Shown here: positions 26,403 through 33,917 of the stretch, piece after piece | How positions within the stretch are numbered: the first letter of the stretch is position 1 | Layout: each line of letters begins with the position of its first letter | Origin: Bin18 sp965242795 | GTDB taxonomy: Bacteria > Desulfobacterota > Binatia > Bin18 | Reading direction: 5' to 3' | Length of the DNA stretch: 64,000 nt | NCBI GenBank assembly: GCA_965242795.1 | Contig: OZ251505.1 | Coordinates: 1,736,001 to 1,800,000 of the forward strand | Made by a program: the position numbers and the translations under genes | The notes under the pieces: model-generated | The model's input: the letters and a program-made list of their open reading frames with translations, nothing else | The model's database searches: none | What the model was told of the DNA's origin: nothing

Positions 26403-27593
26403 ATGTTCGGTACATCCATCGGCCGTTTCTCTCGCCGGTTTCTCCTTTTGAGTTTCCTGTATCTGCTGGCCGTGCCGTCCGGGGGGTACAGCCAAACGAC
26501 CGGATACGCGCCCGACCTGCCGACGTTCGGGGCCGCAACGGTCCCGGCGCAGGTCTTTCTGCTGGGCGCCGCGATTGCGCCGGTGGAGTTGCCGGCGGCT
26601 ACGGGCGGAGACGAGCCGTTGCGCTACATGCTGACACCGGCGTTACCGCCCGGCTTGATGTTGACGCTCCCTGCGGACGCCATGACCAGCGGCGGCATCG
26701 CCGGCACGCCGACCGCCCCCCAAGCCGAGACGACGTACACACTGACCGCGACCGACATAGACGGCGATACGGCGACGCTGACGTTCACGCTCACCGTCAT
26801 CGATAATAGAGGACGAGGAGCGCTTCGGGCCACGTTGCTGAACCTGTCCCCGTGGCAAGCGTGGGTGCATCTGTACTGCCTGAAAGACCGGACCGGCCCC
26901 GACGCGGACCCGCCGGCCCCGTGCGCGGTGACGTTCGAGTGCAACGGCCAATCCGGGGAGCCCGTCTCGTGGCCTGTGACCGTGGCGCCGAAGACCATCT
27001 TCAGCTACTGGCCGAACAAGACGGTGGCCGGCCTGAGCGCGAACTTGGAAGCGGCGCTGATAGCCGCGGGCAAGCCGGAGGACGAAGCCCGGCGCCGGAC
27101 GACGTGCGAAGTGTTCAGTCCGGACCCGCTGACCGTGCGGGGCTACACCCTGTTCGGCGGCCAACCGACGCTCGTGCCCGTCGCCGAACCGGCCCGCCCC
27201 GACGTCGCGGGCGAGCCGGGAGAACAGCGACGGTGGGCCACGTTGCCGAACTTGTCCCCGTGGCAGGCGTGGGTACATCTGTATTGCCTGAAAGACCGGG
27301 CCGGCCCCGACGCGGCCCCGTGTGCGGTGACGTTCGAGTGCAACGGCCAATCCGGGGAGCCGGTCACGTGGCCGGTGGAGGTGGGGCCGAAGACGATTTT
27401 CAGCTACTGGCCGAACAAGACGGTGGATGGCCTGAGTGCCGACTTGGAAGCGGCGCTGATAGCCGCGGGCAAGCCGGAGGACGAAGCCCGGCGCCGGACG
27501 ACGTGCGAAGTGACCAGCGCGGACCCGATAGCCGTGCGGGGCTATACACGGTTCAACGGGCAACCGACGCTCGTGCCCGTCACGGCGTACTGA
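26403..27593 (+). CDS. Secreted protein with an Ig-like (He_PIG) domain and two four-cysteine domains
   Basis: A 396-residue protein. The ATG at 26403 follows AAAGGAAGAG. A signal peptide lies at residues 1-31 (FLLLSFLYLLAVPSGGYSQ). Residues about 38-135 form a putative Ig domain of the He_PIG type (LPTFGAATVPAQ ... LPAATGGDEPLRYMLTPALPPGL ... ATDIDGDTATLTFTLTVID), close to the repeats in the autotransporter at 40119-44618. Residues about 142-260 and 278-396 are two more copies of the four-Cys domain found in the preceding gene, almost identical in DNA. It lies 71 bases after the propeller gene and is probably in the same transcript. Function unknown. A 120-base repeat follows directly. Confidence 0.85.
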   Translation: MFGTSIGRFSRRFLLLSFLYLLAVPSGGYSQTTGYAPDLPTFGAATVPAQVFLLGAAIAPVELPAATGGDEPLRYMLTPALPPGLMLTLPADAMTSGGIAGTPTAPQAETTYTLTATDIDGDTATLTFTLTVIDNRGRGALRATLLNLSPWQAWVHLYCLKDRTGPDADPPAPCAVTFECNGQSGEPVSWPVTVAPKTIFSYWPNKTVAGLSANLEAALIAAGKPEDEARRRTTCEVFSPDPLTVRGYTLFGGQPTLVPVAEPARPDVAGEPGEQRRWATLPNLSPWQAWVHLYCLKDRAGPDAAPCAVTFECNGQSGEPVTWPVEVGPKTIFSYWPNKTVDGLSADLEAALIAAGKPEDEARRRTTCEVTSADPIAVRGYTRFNGQPTLVPVTAY

Positions 27594-27603
27594 GCGGCCC
27601 CCT

Positions 27604-27730
27604 GCGCTGGTGATTGGTGCGCCTTCGCCGGTCGGACTGGACGCCTCGGGGAGGTTCTCCGGCCGGCCGTGCGTCGTCGGGCGACCCCCCTCCCTAGCCC
27701 TCCCCCTCAAGGGGGGAGGGAACGTTTTAT
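27604..27730. repeat. 120-base accessory-locus repeat, copy 1
   Basis: It starts GCGCTGGTGATTGGTGCGCC, contains GGTCGGACTGG and GGAGGTTCTCCG, and ends in the C-rich/G-rich hairpin around CTCAAG followed by AACGTTTTAT. Copies 2 and 3 lie at 54795 and 56310. Each copy follows a gene of the same secreted-domain family. Confidence 0.8.
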
Positions 27731-27858
27731 CCTTGCCGGACGCTTCGGGTGAGAGAATGCCGTTCGGTTTTCCCTTGTTGATTCACTGCTGCCGTCCCGG
27801 ACCCCCGCCCCTGGATCACGTCTAGGGCAGGCGGGAAGACAAGCGTGCCCGGAATCGC

Positions 27859-27887
27859 TTGACTTTACGGGCCAAATCGCATAGGCG
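27859..27887 (+). promoter_or_regulatory. Candidate promoter of rpsU
   Basis: TTGACT at 27859-27864, 17-base spacer, TAGGCG at 27882-27887. The -35 is good and the -10 weak. Transcription would start about 45 bases before the rpsU ATG. Confidence 0.4.
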
Positions 27888-27937
27888 GGGCCGTTGCTAT
27901 CGAACCGCGCGCGTCCGAGCCGAAGGGAGCACACCGC

Positions 27938-28135
27938 ATGGCAGGGGTCCGGGTCAAAGACAACGAACCGATCGAGAGCGCGATCCGCCGCTTCAAGAAA
28001 CAGTGCGAGAAGGCGGGCATTCTGCAAGAGTTGAAGAAGCGCGAACACTACGAGAAACCGAGCGTGCGCCGGAAGCGGAAAGCCATCGCGGCCCGCAAAC
28101 GGGCGCTGCGCCGGGCGAGTCGGGCGCATTATTGA
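27938..28135 (+). CDS. rpsU: 30S ribosomal protein S21
   Basis: A 65-residue basic protein, the usual length of S21. It starts MAGVRVKDNEPIESAIRRFKKQCEKAGILQELKKREHYEKPS and has the Arg/Lys-rich C-terminal helix. It binds the small subunit near the 3' end of 16S rRNA. GAAGGGAG lies upstream of the ATG. It is a single-gene unit: a strong terminator follows at 28168, which separates it from dnaG, although the rpsU-dnaG order is the conserved macromolecular-synthesis arrangement. Confidence 0.95.
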   Translation: MAGVRVKDNEPIESAIRRFKKQCEKAGILQELKKREHYEKPSVRRKRKAIAARKRALRRASRAHY

Positions 28136-28167
28136 TGACCCCCGCGTACCGACCGACGGAGGAATCG

Positions 28168-28200
28168 ACACCCACCTTGCCCAGGTGGGTGTTTTCGTTT
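28168..28200 (+). terminator. Rho-independent terminator after rpsU
   Basis: A perfect 10-base stem ACACCCACCT / AGGTGGGTGT with a five-base loop, running into TTTTCGTTT. It lies 33 bases after the rpsU stop codon. Confidence 0.85.
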
Positions 28201-28235
28201 GGGGAGGAGGGACAGGAGGACCCGTGCCTGTTACG

Positions 28236-28441
28236 ACGGGTCGAAGGGCCGGGGTGGGGGCGAAGGGCAAGGTGGCACCGGAGTTCGTTTCGACAGGCTC
28301 AACGAACTGAGGGAGGGGAAGGTCCCTGAGCTTGCGGTGCCTTGAGCCTGTCGAAAGGTCGAAGGGCCGGGGGTGGGGGCGAAGGCTGAGGTGACAGCGG
28401 GGTTCGTTTCGACAGGCTCAACGAACTTGGGGAGGAAAGGT
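28236..28441. repeat. Tandem TTCGACAGGCTCAACGAAC repeat units between rpsU and dnaG
   Basis: Two imperfect units of about 125 bases. Each has GGTCGAAGGGCCGGGG, GTGGGGGCGAAGG and then GTTCGTTTCGACAGGCTCAA. An inverted arm, TTGAGCCTGTCGAA, lies between them. Other members of the family are at 21597, 50611, 53029, 53888, 59767 and 62629. Confidence 0.7.
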
Positions 28442-28491
28442 CTCGTCTCATCTTGTAGATGGTTCCCCCGTCAGGTGGGCCGCGGCGTGCC

Positions 28492-30324
28492 ATGCCGGTC
28501 AAATTTTCAGATACCGTGCTGTCCGAGATTCGCTCGCGCATCAGCATCGTCGAGGAGATCTCGGTCCACGTGTCGTTGCGCAAGACGGGCCGCAACCACG
28601 TCGGCCTGTGTCCGTTCCACGACGAGAAGACCCCGTCCTTCAGCGTCAACGAGGAACGCGCGTTCTTCCACTGTTTCGGCTGCGGGGCCGGCGGCGACGT
28701 GTTCACGTTTCTGCGCCGCATCGAGGGGCTCGATTTTCCCGCGGTCGTCCGGCGGCTGGCGGCCAAGGCCGGCGTCAGCCTGCCGCAGGCGCCCGAGGAC
28801 CCGCGGGCGCGCGAGCACGCGCGGCTGTACAAGCTGAACGAGGTGGCGCGCGCGTATTTCCGCCGCTGCCTCCTCGGCCCGGCCGGGACCGTGGCGCGGC
28901 GCTACGTGACCGAGCGCGGCATCGCCGCGGACGTGGCCGAGCGCTACGCCCTGGGCTATGCGCCCGCGCGCGGCAACGGGCTCAGCCGGTTGCTCGCTAC
29001 CAAGAACGCCCCGCTCGACAAGGCCGCGGAACTGGGCCTGATCGGCGCATCGACCGGCGCCGCGGCCCCCGGCTCGGACCGCCCCGCCTGGTACGACCGC
29101 TTCCGGCACCGTCTCATGTTTCCGATCACGGACGTGACCGGCCGGCCGGTCGGATTCGGGGGGCGTCTGATCGCCGATACGCGCCGCGCCGCGGCCGCGG
29201 AACGGCCCCTGCCCAAATACCTCAATTCGCCGGATTCCAGCCTCTACAAGAAAGGGGCGTTGCTGTACGGCCTGTTCGAGGCCAAGGCCGCGCTGCGCGA
29301 CCGCGGCCGGGCGTTGATCGTCGAGGGCTATACCGACCTGCTGTCGCTCGTGCAGCGGGGCTTTTTCGAGACCGTGGCGGTGTCGGGCACCGCGCTGACC
29401 CTGGACCAGTTGCGGCTGCTCAAACGCTTCACGACCGACCTGTACATCTTCTTCGACGGGGACGACGCCGGCCGGCGGGCCGCGGCGCGCGCCTTTCCGC
29501 TGTGCGTGGAGTGCGGCCTGACGGGCAAGGGCGTCTTTCTGCCGCAGGGCGAGGACCCGGACTCGTTCGGCAAGCGCCACGGCCCCGCGGGGATCGAGGA
29601 ACTGATCCGCGACGCGGGGCCGATCGAGGAACTGTACTTCAGCGAGCACGCCCCGCGGCCCGGGGCGCCGGCGTTCGCGCGGGCGAAGGCGGCGCGCGAG
29701 GCCGTGGCCGTGCTGGCGCCGATCCGCGATCCGGTCGCGCGCGGAGTGTTGCTCGGCCAGATCGCGCAACGCTTCGGCGTGCACGAAGAGGAACTGCGCC
29801 GCCTGCGTCCCGAGCGGACGCCGGCGCGCACGGAACGGCCCGCGGCCGTCTCGCCCGGGCGGCCCGCGGCGCCCTACCGTCCGTCCGCGGAGGGCGAGTT
29901 GCTCCAACTCATGCTGGTGGACGCCCGGGTGGCCGCCCGGGTCGAAGCGCGGAACCTGCTGCCCGCGTTCGCCGAGTGGGGAGAAATCGCCGCGGACGTG
30001 GCCGCGGCGTGGCGGGCGTCGCCGGCCCCGGACGCCGGTATCGACGTGGCCGCGTTCCTGGACCGGCTGCCCAAGGCCATGGCCGACCGCGTTTCGACCA
30101 TGTTGATGGCCGGCGAGCCGCCCGAGGCCGGCCGGGACCCGGGTGAAGACCCTGCCCGGGTCCGGGAACAACTGATGGGGGACTGCATCCGCAAGATCGA
30201 GGCCGGCCGCCGCCGTGCCGCCCGGGTCCGCCTGCAGCAGGAAATCCGCGCCGCCGAGCAACGCGGGGACGAGGCCGAGGTGCGCAAGCGGCTCAGGATG
30301 CTCGGCGAGATGGAGAGGTCGTAG
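28492..30324 (+). CDS. dnaG: DNA primase
   Basis: A 610-residue protein. The CHC2 zinc finger near the N terminus reads CPFHDEKTPSFSVNEERAFFHCFGCGAGGD. The catalytic core includes YARGNGLSRLL-type and FRHRLMFPITDVTGRPVGFGGR segments. The TOPRIM motifs are ALIVEGYTDLLSL and FDGDDAGRRAA, whose Glu and Asp residues bind Mg2+. A C-terminal helical DnaB-interaction region follows. It makes RNA primers for replication. The ATG at 28492 (MPVKFSDTVL) fits the family start better than the upstream ATG at 28459. It is followed by a tRNA gene rather than rpoD, which often comes next. Confidence 0.96.
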   Translation: MPVKFSDTVLSEIRSRISIVEEISVHVSLRKTGRNHVGLCPFHDEKTPSFSVNEERAFFHCFGCGAGGDVFTFLRRIEGLDFPAVVRRLAAKAGVSLPQAPEDPRAREHARLYKLNEVARAYFRRCLLGPAGTVARRYVTERGIAADVAERYALGYAPARGNGLSRLLATKNAPLDKAAELGLIGASTGAAAPGSDRPAWYDRFRHRLMFPITDVTGRPVGFGGRLIADTRRAAAAERPLPKYLNSPDSSLYKKGALLYGLFEAKAALRDRGRALIVEGYTDLLSLVQRGFFETVAVSGTALTLDQLRLLKRFTTDLYIFFDGDDAGRRAAARAFPLCVECGLTGKGVFLPQGEDPDSFGKRHGPAGIEELIRDAGPIEELYFSEHAPRPGAPAFARAKAAREAVAVLAPIRDPVARGVLLGQIAQRFGVHEEELRRLRPERTPARTERPAAVSPGRPAAPYRPSAEGELLQLMLVDARVAARVEARNLLPAFAEWGEIAADVAAAWRASPAPDAGIDVAAFLDRLPKAMADRVSTMLMAGEPPEAGRDPGEDPARVREQLMGDCIRKIEAGRRRAARVRLQQEIRAAEQRGDEAEVRKRLRMLGEMERS

Positions 30325-30374
30325 GAAAACCCGCGGGGGCGTGCTATACGGGGCGCCGTTGCGGACGACGGATC

Positions 30375-30448
30375 GGGCCCATAGCTCAGTTGGTCAGAGC
30401 GGCCGGCTCATAACCGGCTGGTCCCAGGTTCGAGTCCTGGTGGGCCCA
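30375..30448 (+). tRNA. tRNA with CAT anticodon, probably tRNA-Ile2 (lysidine), possibly elongator tRNA-Met
   Basis: A full 74-base cloverleaf. Acceptor GGGCCCA/TGGGCCC with discriminator A, D-arm GCTC/GAGC, anticodon stem GCCGG/CCGGC around CTCATAA, T-arm CCAGG-TTCGAGT-CCTGG. CCA is not encoded. The rpsU / dnaG / tRNA / zinc-ribbon / rnpB order and the acceptor stem resemble tRNA-Ile(CAT) genes of Deltaproteobacteria, but the sequence alone does not exclude elongator Met. Confidence 0.95.
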
Positions 30449-30498
30449 TGCCGCACCGGATGCCGCAGACCGGCTCCGGACGCGAAAGGAGGTCGTCA

Positions 30499-31233
30499 TT
30501 GACCACGCAGATCGACCAGCTCGTCAGTCTGCAAGACCTCGACCAACGCCTTCGGGAGAAGGAACTGCAGTTGGAAGAACTGCGCCAGCGGGTCGCCGCC
30601 ATCGCGTCCGACAAGGAAACCCAGGAACGCGAGGTCCGGGAACGGCAGGTCCGCATCGACGAGTTGGAACGCCAGCGGCGCGACCTCGACGGCCAACTCA
30701 AGCTGGAAGAGGAAAAGATCAAGGAGAAGCGGGTCCGCCTGAACCGCGTGCGCAACGAAAGCGAATTGCTGGCCACGCAGCGCGAAATCGAATTGCTGAA
30801 GGAGGCCAACGGCGAACTCGAAGAGGGCGTCCTGACGTTGATGGAGCAACTCGACGAGGAGCGCGGGCAGCAGGCCGAGATCCAGACCCGCATCGACGAA
30901 CTCGACGCCCGACTCACGGAAGAAACCGTCCAGACGGCCAAAGAGATCGCCGACCTGGAGGAAGAGGGGCGCGCCGGCGGCCGGCAGCGGGACGCACTGG
31001 TGGCCGACATGGATGCGAGCCTGTGTACGCGCTACGGGCGCATCTTCCGCACGCGCGGGGCGCTGGCCGTGGTGGAAGTCCGCGACGGGACCTGCCAGGG
31101 CTGCCACATGCGCATTCCGCCACATCTGTGCAACCAGATCCAGAGCAGCCAGTTGCAGGGACGCAACGACGTCTTCTACTGCCCGCACCCGTACTGCGGG
31201 CGGATCGTCTTCGTGCGCCTGGACGCCGAATAG
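30499..31233 (+). CDS. Coiled-coil protein with C-terminal C4 zinc ribbon (DUF164 / FlgZ-like family)
   Basis: A 244-residue protein. The start is TTG at 30499, six bases after a perfect AAAGGAGGT; the in-frame ATG at 30448 overlaps the tRNA end and is rejected. Residues 1-175 are a long antiparallel coiled coil rich in Glu/Gln/Arg. The C-terminal zinc ribbon has CQGCHMRIPP and YCPHPYCGRI. Relatives such as H. pylori HP0958 bind nucleic acid or flagellar regulators, and the general role is unsettled. It lies between a tRNA and rnpB, 20 bases from the latter, so the three may share a transcript. Confidence 0.88.
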   Translation: MTTQIDQLVSLQDLDQRLREKELQLEELRQRVAAIASDKETQEREVRERQVRIDELERQRRDLDGQLKLEEEKIKEKRVRLNRVRNESELLATQREIELLKEANGELEEGVLTLMEQLDEERGQQAEIQTRIDELDARLTEETVQTAKEIADLEEEGRAGGRQRDALVADMDASLCTRYGRIFRTRGALAVVEVRDGTCQGCHMRIPPHLCNQIQSSQLQGRNDVFYCPHPYCGRIVFVRLDAE

Positions 31234-31252
31234 GCGGGCGGCGCCGCAGCGT

Positions 31253-31632
31253 GGGGGAGGAGATCGAACGGCCGCGGTCCTGCACGCGCAGGAGCGAGGA
31301 AAGTCCGGACTCCGTGGGGCAGGGTGGCCGCTAACGGCAGCCTGCCGCGAGGCAGGGAAAGTGCCACAGAAAAGAGACCGCCGGCAGCCTGCCGGTAAGG
31401 GTGAAAAGGTGAGGTAAGGGCTCACCGGTTCCCCGCGCGAGCGGGGAAGCCCGGTAAACCCCACCCGGAGCAAGGTCAAACAAGAGGGGCCCGCGTTACG
31501 GGCAGGAGCCGCCCCACTCCGCCTCTGGGTTCGACCGCTGGAGCGTCGCGGCAACGCGGCGCCGAGAGGAATGGCCGTTGCCCCTCCCCGTTAGGGAGGG
31601 GGACAGAATCCGGCTTACCGATCTCCTCCCCC
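31253..31632 (+). ncRNA. rnpB: RNase P RNA, bacterial type A
   Basis: The ends pair perfectly over 14 bases to form P1 (GGGGGAGGAGATCG with CGATCTCCTCCCCC). Conserved core segments are in order: GAGGAAAGTCCGGACTCC near 31297, GGCAGGGTGGCCGCTAACGG, AGGGTGAAAAGGTGAGGTAAG, GGTAAACCCCACCCGGAGCAAG near 31452, and ACAGAATCCGGCTTACCGAT just before the 3' P1 strand. Length 380 fits type A. It is the catalytic RNA that matures tRNA 5' ends. Confidence 0.96.
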
Positions 31633-31678
31633 GCGGCCCCGTGGACCACGCGCTCGATACCTGCCGCCCGCGTCACCG

Positions 31679-33172
31679 ATGTACGACACCGGAGTTTTCG
31701 AGAGGGCCATGCGCGGTTCGGGGGTGCGAGACGGGTCGTTCCGCGGGACGACGGGCGCTCGCCGCGGTGCCGGCGTCGTGCTACTGGCGGCCATGCTCGT
31801 TGCGCCGGTCGGAGGCGTGCCGGGTGCCGCCGAGCCGGAGCCTCCGCTCGGACTCCCTGCGGATGCAGCCGAAGTCCCGTTTCCGGCGACCGACGGGACG
31901 GGCGAAGATGCCGCCCCGGACCGGACCATCAGCCTGGAGGACGCCTACCGGCTGGCGGTCGCCAACGAGGAGCGGATCGCCATTGCCGCGCGCGAGTTGG
32001 CCAAAGCGGAACTCCTGCCCTGGCGCGCCGTCGCGTTGATGACGCCGCGCGGGGAGGTCGGCGCGGCGTTCACGCGCAACAAGGACGCGATTGCGTTCAA
32101 CGCGCCGCCCGAAATGCGTGGCGTGTTCGGCGGCTCGTCCGTCATCCGGCCGCGCGACAACTGGCTGGCCACGTTTTCCGTCACGCAGCCCCTGATCGAG
32201 CCGACCTTCCTTCCGTCCTGGCGTCTGGGGCAGACCGCGGTGCGCGAGGGCGAGCAACGTTATGCGCACACCGTGCGCCGCGTGCTGTTCGGCGTCGCGC
32301 AAGCCTATTACGAGGTGCTGCGCCTGGAGGCGCAGGTCAAGGTGGTCCGCGATACGCTCGCCCTGTCGCGTGCCGAACTCGCCCGCGCCCGGACGCGCTT
32401 TCGGGTCGGCGAGGTGACCAAGACCGACGTGCTGCGCGCCGAAGTGTCGGTCGCCCGCGCCGAGCGGGCGCGCGTCGTCGACGTGAACCGGCTCCGGCTC
32501 GCCCGCGCCACGCTGGCCCGCGCCGTGGGGGTCGACGAGCCGGTCGGCGTGCGCGAGCCGTCGCCGGCCACGCCGCGCGGCGAGGAATATCCCGTACTGC
32601 TCACGCGCGCGCTGGACGGGCGTCAGGATCTGCGCGCGCGCAAGCTGGCCGTGGGCTTGGCCCGCGAGCGCCGGAACCTCGTGCTGACGCGCTATCTTCC
32701 GCAGGTGAACGCCCAGTTCTCCTACCCGCGGCTCGACCCGGAAACGTTCGCCAACCGCGACGAATTCTGGACGCTGCTGGTCAACCTGCGCTGGTCCATC
32801 TTCGACGGCGGGCGCCGGGAACTCGACGTGCGCGAGGCGGACGAAACCATCGCGCAGGCCGAATTGCGCGTGCGCGAACTGGAGAAGCGGATTCGGGTGG
32901 AAGTGCGCGAGGCGCTGCTGATGGTCGAGACGCTGTACGCCACGCTGGAGACCTTGCGCACTCAGGTCGCCCTGGCGCGCGAGACCTACGACCTCACCTC
33001 GAAGCAGTACCGCGTCGGGTTGGCGACCAGCCTGGACGTCAATACGGCGCTGGCCGCGCTCAACCAGGTCCGCACGCAACTGACGGACCAGAGCTACGCC
33101 TACCAGATCGCCCTGCTCGCGCTGGACAACGCGGTCGGCGTCTTCGCCCGGGCGTATCTGCCTCAGCGCTGA
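31679..33172 (+). CDS. TolC-family outer-membrane efflux protein
   Basis: A 497-residue protein with a hydrophobic signal region (RGAGVVLLAAMLVAPVGGVPGAAEP). Two OEP repeats follow: ISLEDAYRLAVANEERIAIAARELAKAE to about residue 250, and a second with LARERRNLVLTRYLPQVNAQFSYP, WSIFDGGRRELDVREADETIAQAE and QYRVGLATSLDVNTALAALNQVRTQL. It is expected to trimerise into an outer-membrane channel-tunnel for efflux or type I secretion. No inner-membrane pump is adjacent. The ATG at 31709 would give a more normal signal-peptide length. It starts just after rnpB and its last 10 bases overlap the convergent folE. Confidence 0.9.
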   Translation: MYDTGVFERAMRGSGVRDGSFRGTTGARRGAGVVLLAAMLVAPVGGVPGAAEPEPPLGLPADAAEVPFPATDGTGEDAAPDRTISLEDAYRLAVANEERIAIAARELAKAELLPWRAVALMTPRGEVGAAFTRNKDAIAFNAPPEMRGVFGGSSVIRPRDNWLATFSVTQPLIEPTFLPSWRLGQTAVREGEQRYAHTVRRVLFGVAQAYYEVLRLEAQVKVVRDTLALSRAELARARTRFRVGEVTKTDVLRAEVSVARAERARVVDVNRLRLARATLARAVGVDEPVGVREPSPATPRGEEYPVLLTRALDGRQDLRARKLAVGLARERRNLVLTRYLPQVNAQFSYPRLDPETFANRDEFWTLLVNLRWSIFDGGRRELDVREADETIAQAELRVRELEKRIRVEVREALLMVETLYATLETLRTQVALARETYDLTSKQYRVGLATSLDVNTALAALNQVRTQLTDQSYAYQIALLALDNAVGVFARAYLPQR

Positions 33173-33807
33173 CGCCCGTTGACCAGGGTGATGAATTCCT
33201 CGCGCGTCTCCTGACGGGTGCGGAACACGCCCAGCGTGGCGCTGGTCGTGACGATCGAGTTCTGCTTTTCCACGCCACGCATGCGCATGCACAGGTGCTC
33301 CGCGGTGATGATGACGCCCACACCCTGCGGCTTCAGCTCCTCCATCACGGTATGCGCGACCTGGGTGGTCAGCCGCTCCTGGACTTGCAGACGCCGCGCA
33401 TACACGTCGACCAGGCGGGCGATCTTGCTGATGCCGACGATGCGCCGGTTCGGGATGTAGGCCACGTTGGCGCGCCCGAAGAACGGCAGGATGTGGTGCT
33501 CGCACAGCGAGAAGAAATCGATGTCCTTGACGACGATCATCTCCGAGTAGTCGTCCTCGGTGAACAGCGCGCTGTTGATGACCGACTTGGGGTCCTGCTG
33601 GTAGCCGCGCGTCAGATACTCGAACGCGCGCGCCACGCGGTCGGGCGTCTTCGACAACCCCTCGCGGTCCGGGTCCTCGCCCATGTGCTCCAGGATGCGG
33701 CGCACGTTGGCTTCGATACCCTGCCGCGGCCGGGGTTCGGCCGCGGCGGCGTTCCGGGCGGATTTTCGTGCGGATTTGCGGGCGCGGGCGGTGCGTGGCG
33801 AAGGCAT
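33163..33807 (-). CDS. folE: GTP cyclohydrolase I
   Basis: A 214-residue protein. A 30-residue Arg/Ala-rich N-terminal tail precedes a complete FolE domain: LEHMGEDPDREGLSKTPDRVARAFEYLTRGYQQDP, then the zinc site DIDFFSLCEHHILPFFGRANVAYIPN, GISKIARLVDVYARRLQVQERLT, and EHLCMRMRGVEKQNS with the second zinc Cys. It makes 7,8-dihydroneopterin triphosphate from GTP for folate or queuosine-type pathways. The ATG at 33807 was chosen from family alignment; AAAGGAG lies upstream. It lies 110 bases after the carboxylase gene. Confidence 0.96.
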   Translation of the reverse strand: MPSPRTARARKSARKSARNAAAAEPRPRQGIEANVRRILEHMGEDPDREGLSKTPDRVARAFEYLTRGYQQDPKSVINSALFTEDDYSEMIVVKDIDFFSLCEHHILPFFGRANVAYIPNRRIVGISKIARLVDVYARRLQVQERLTTQVAHTVMEELKPQGVGVIITAEHLCMRMRGVEKQNSIVTTSATLGVFRTRQETREEFITLVNGRQR

Positions 33808-33917
33808 GCGGATGCGGGTGCTCCTTTCCTCCCGGCAACGGACTCGCGTCCCCGGGGAGGCGTACTCTATCGGGTTGCCGCGGGACTGAAAACGTGGGGG
33901 GCGCCGATGGGCCGCGG

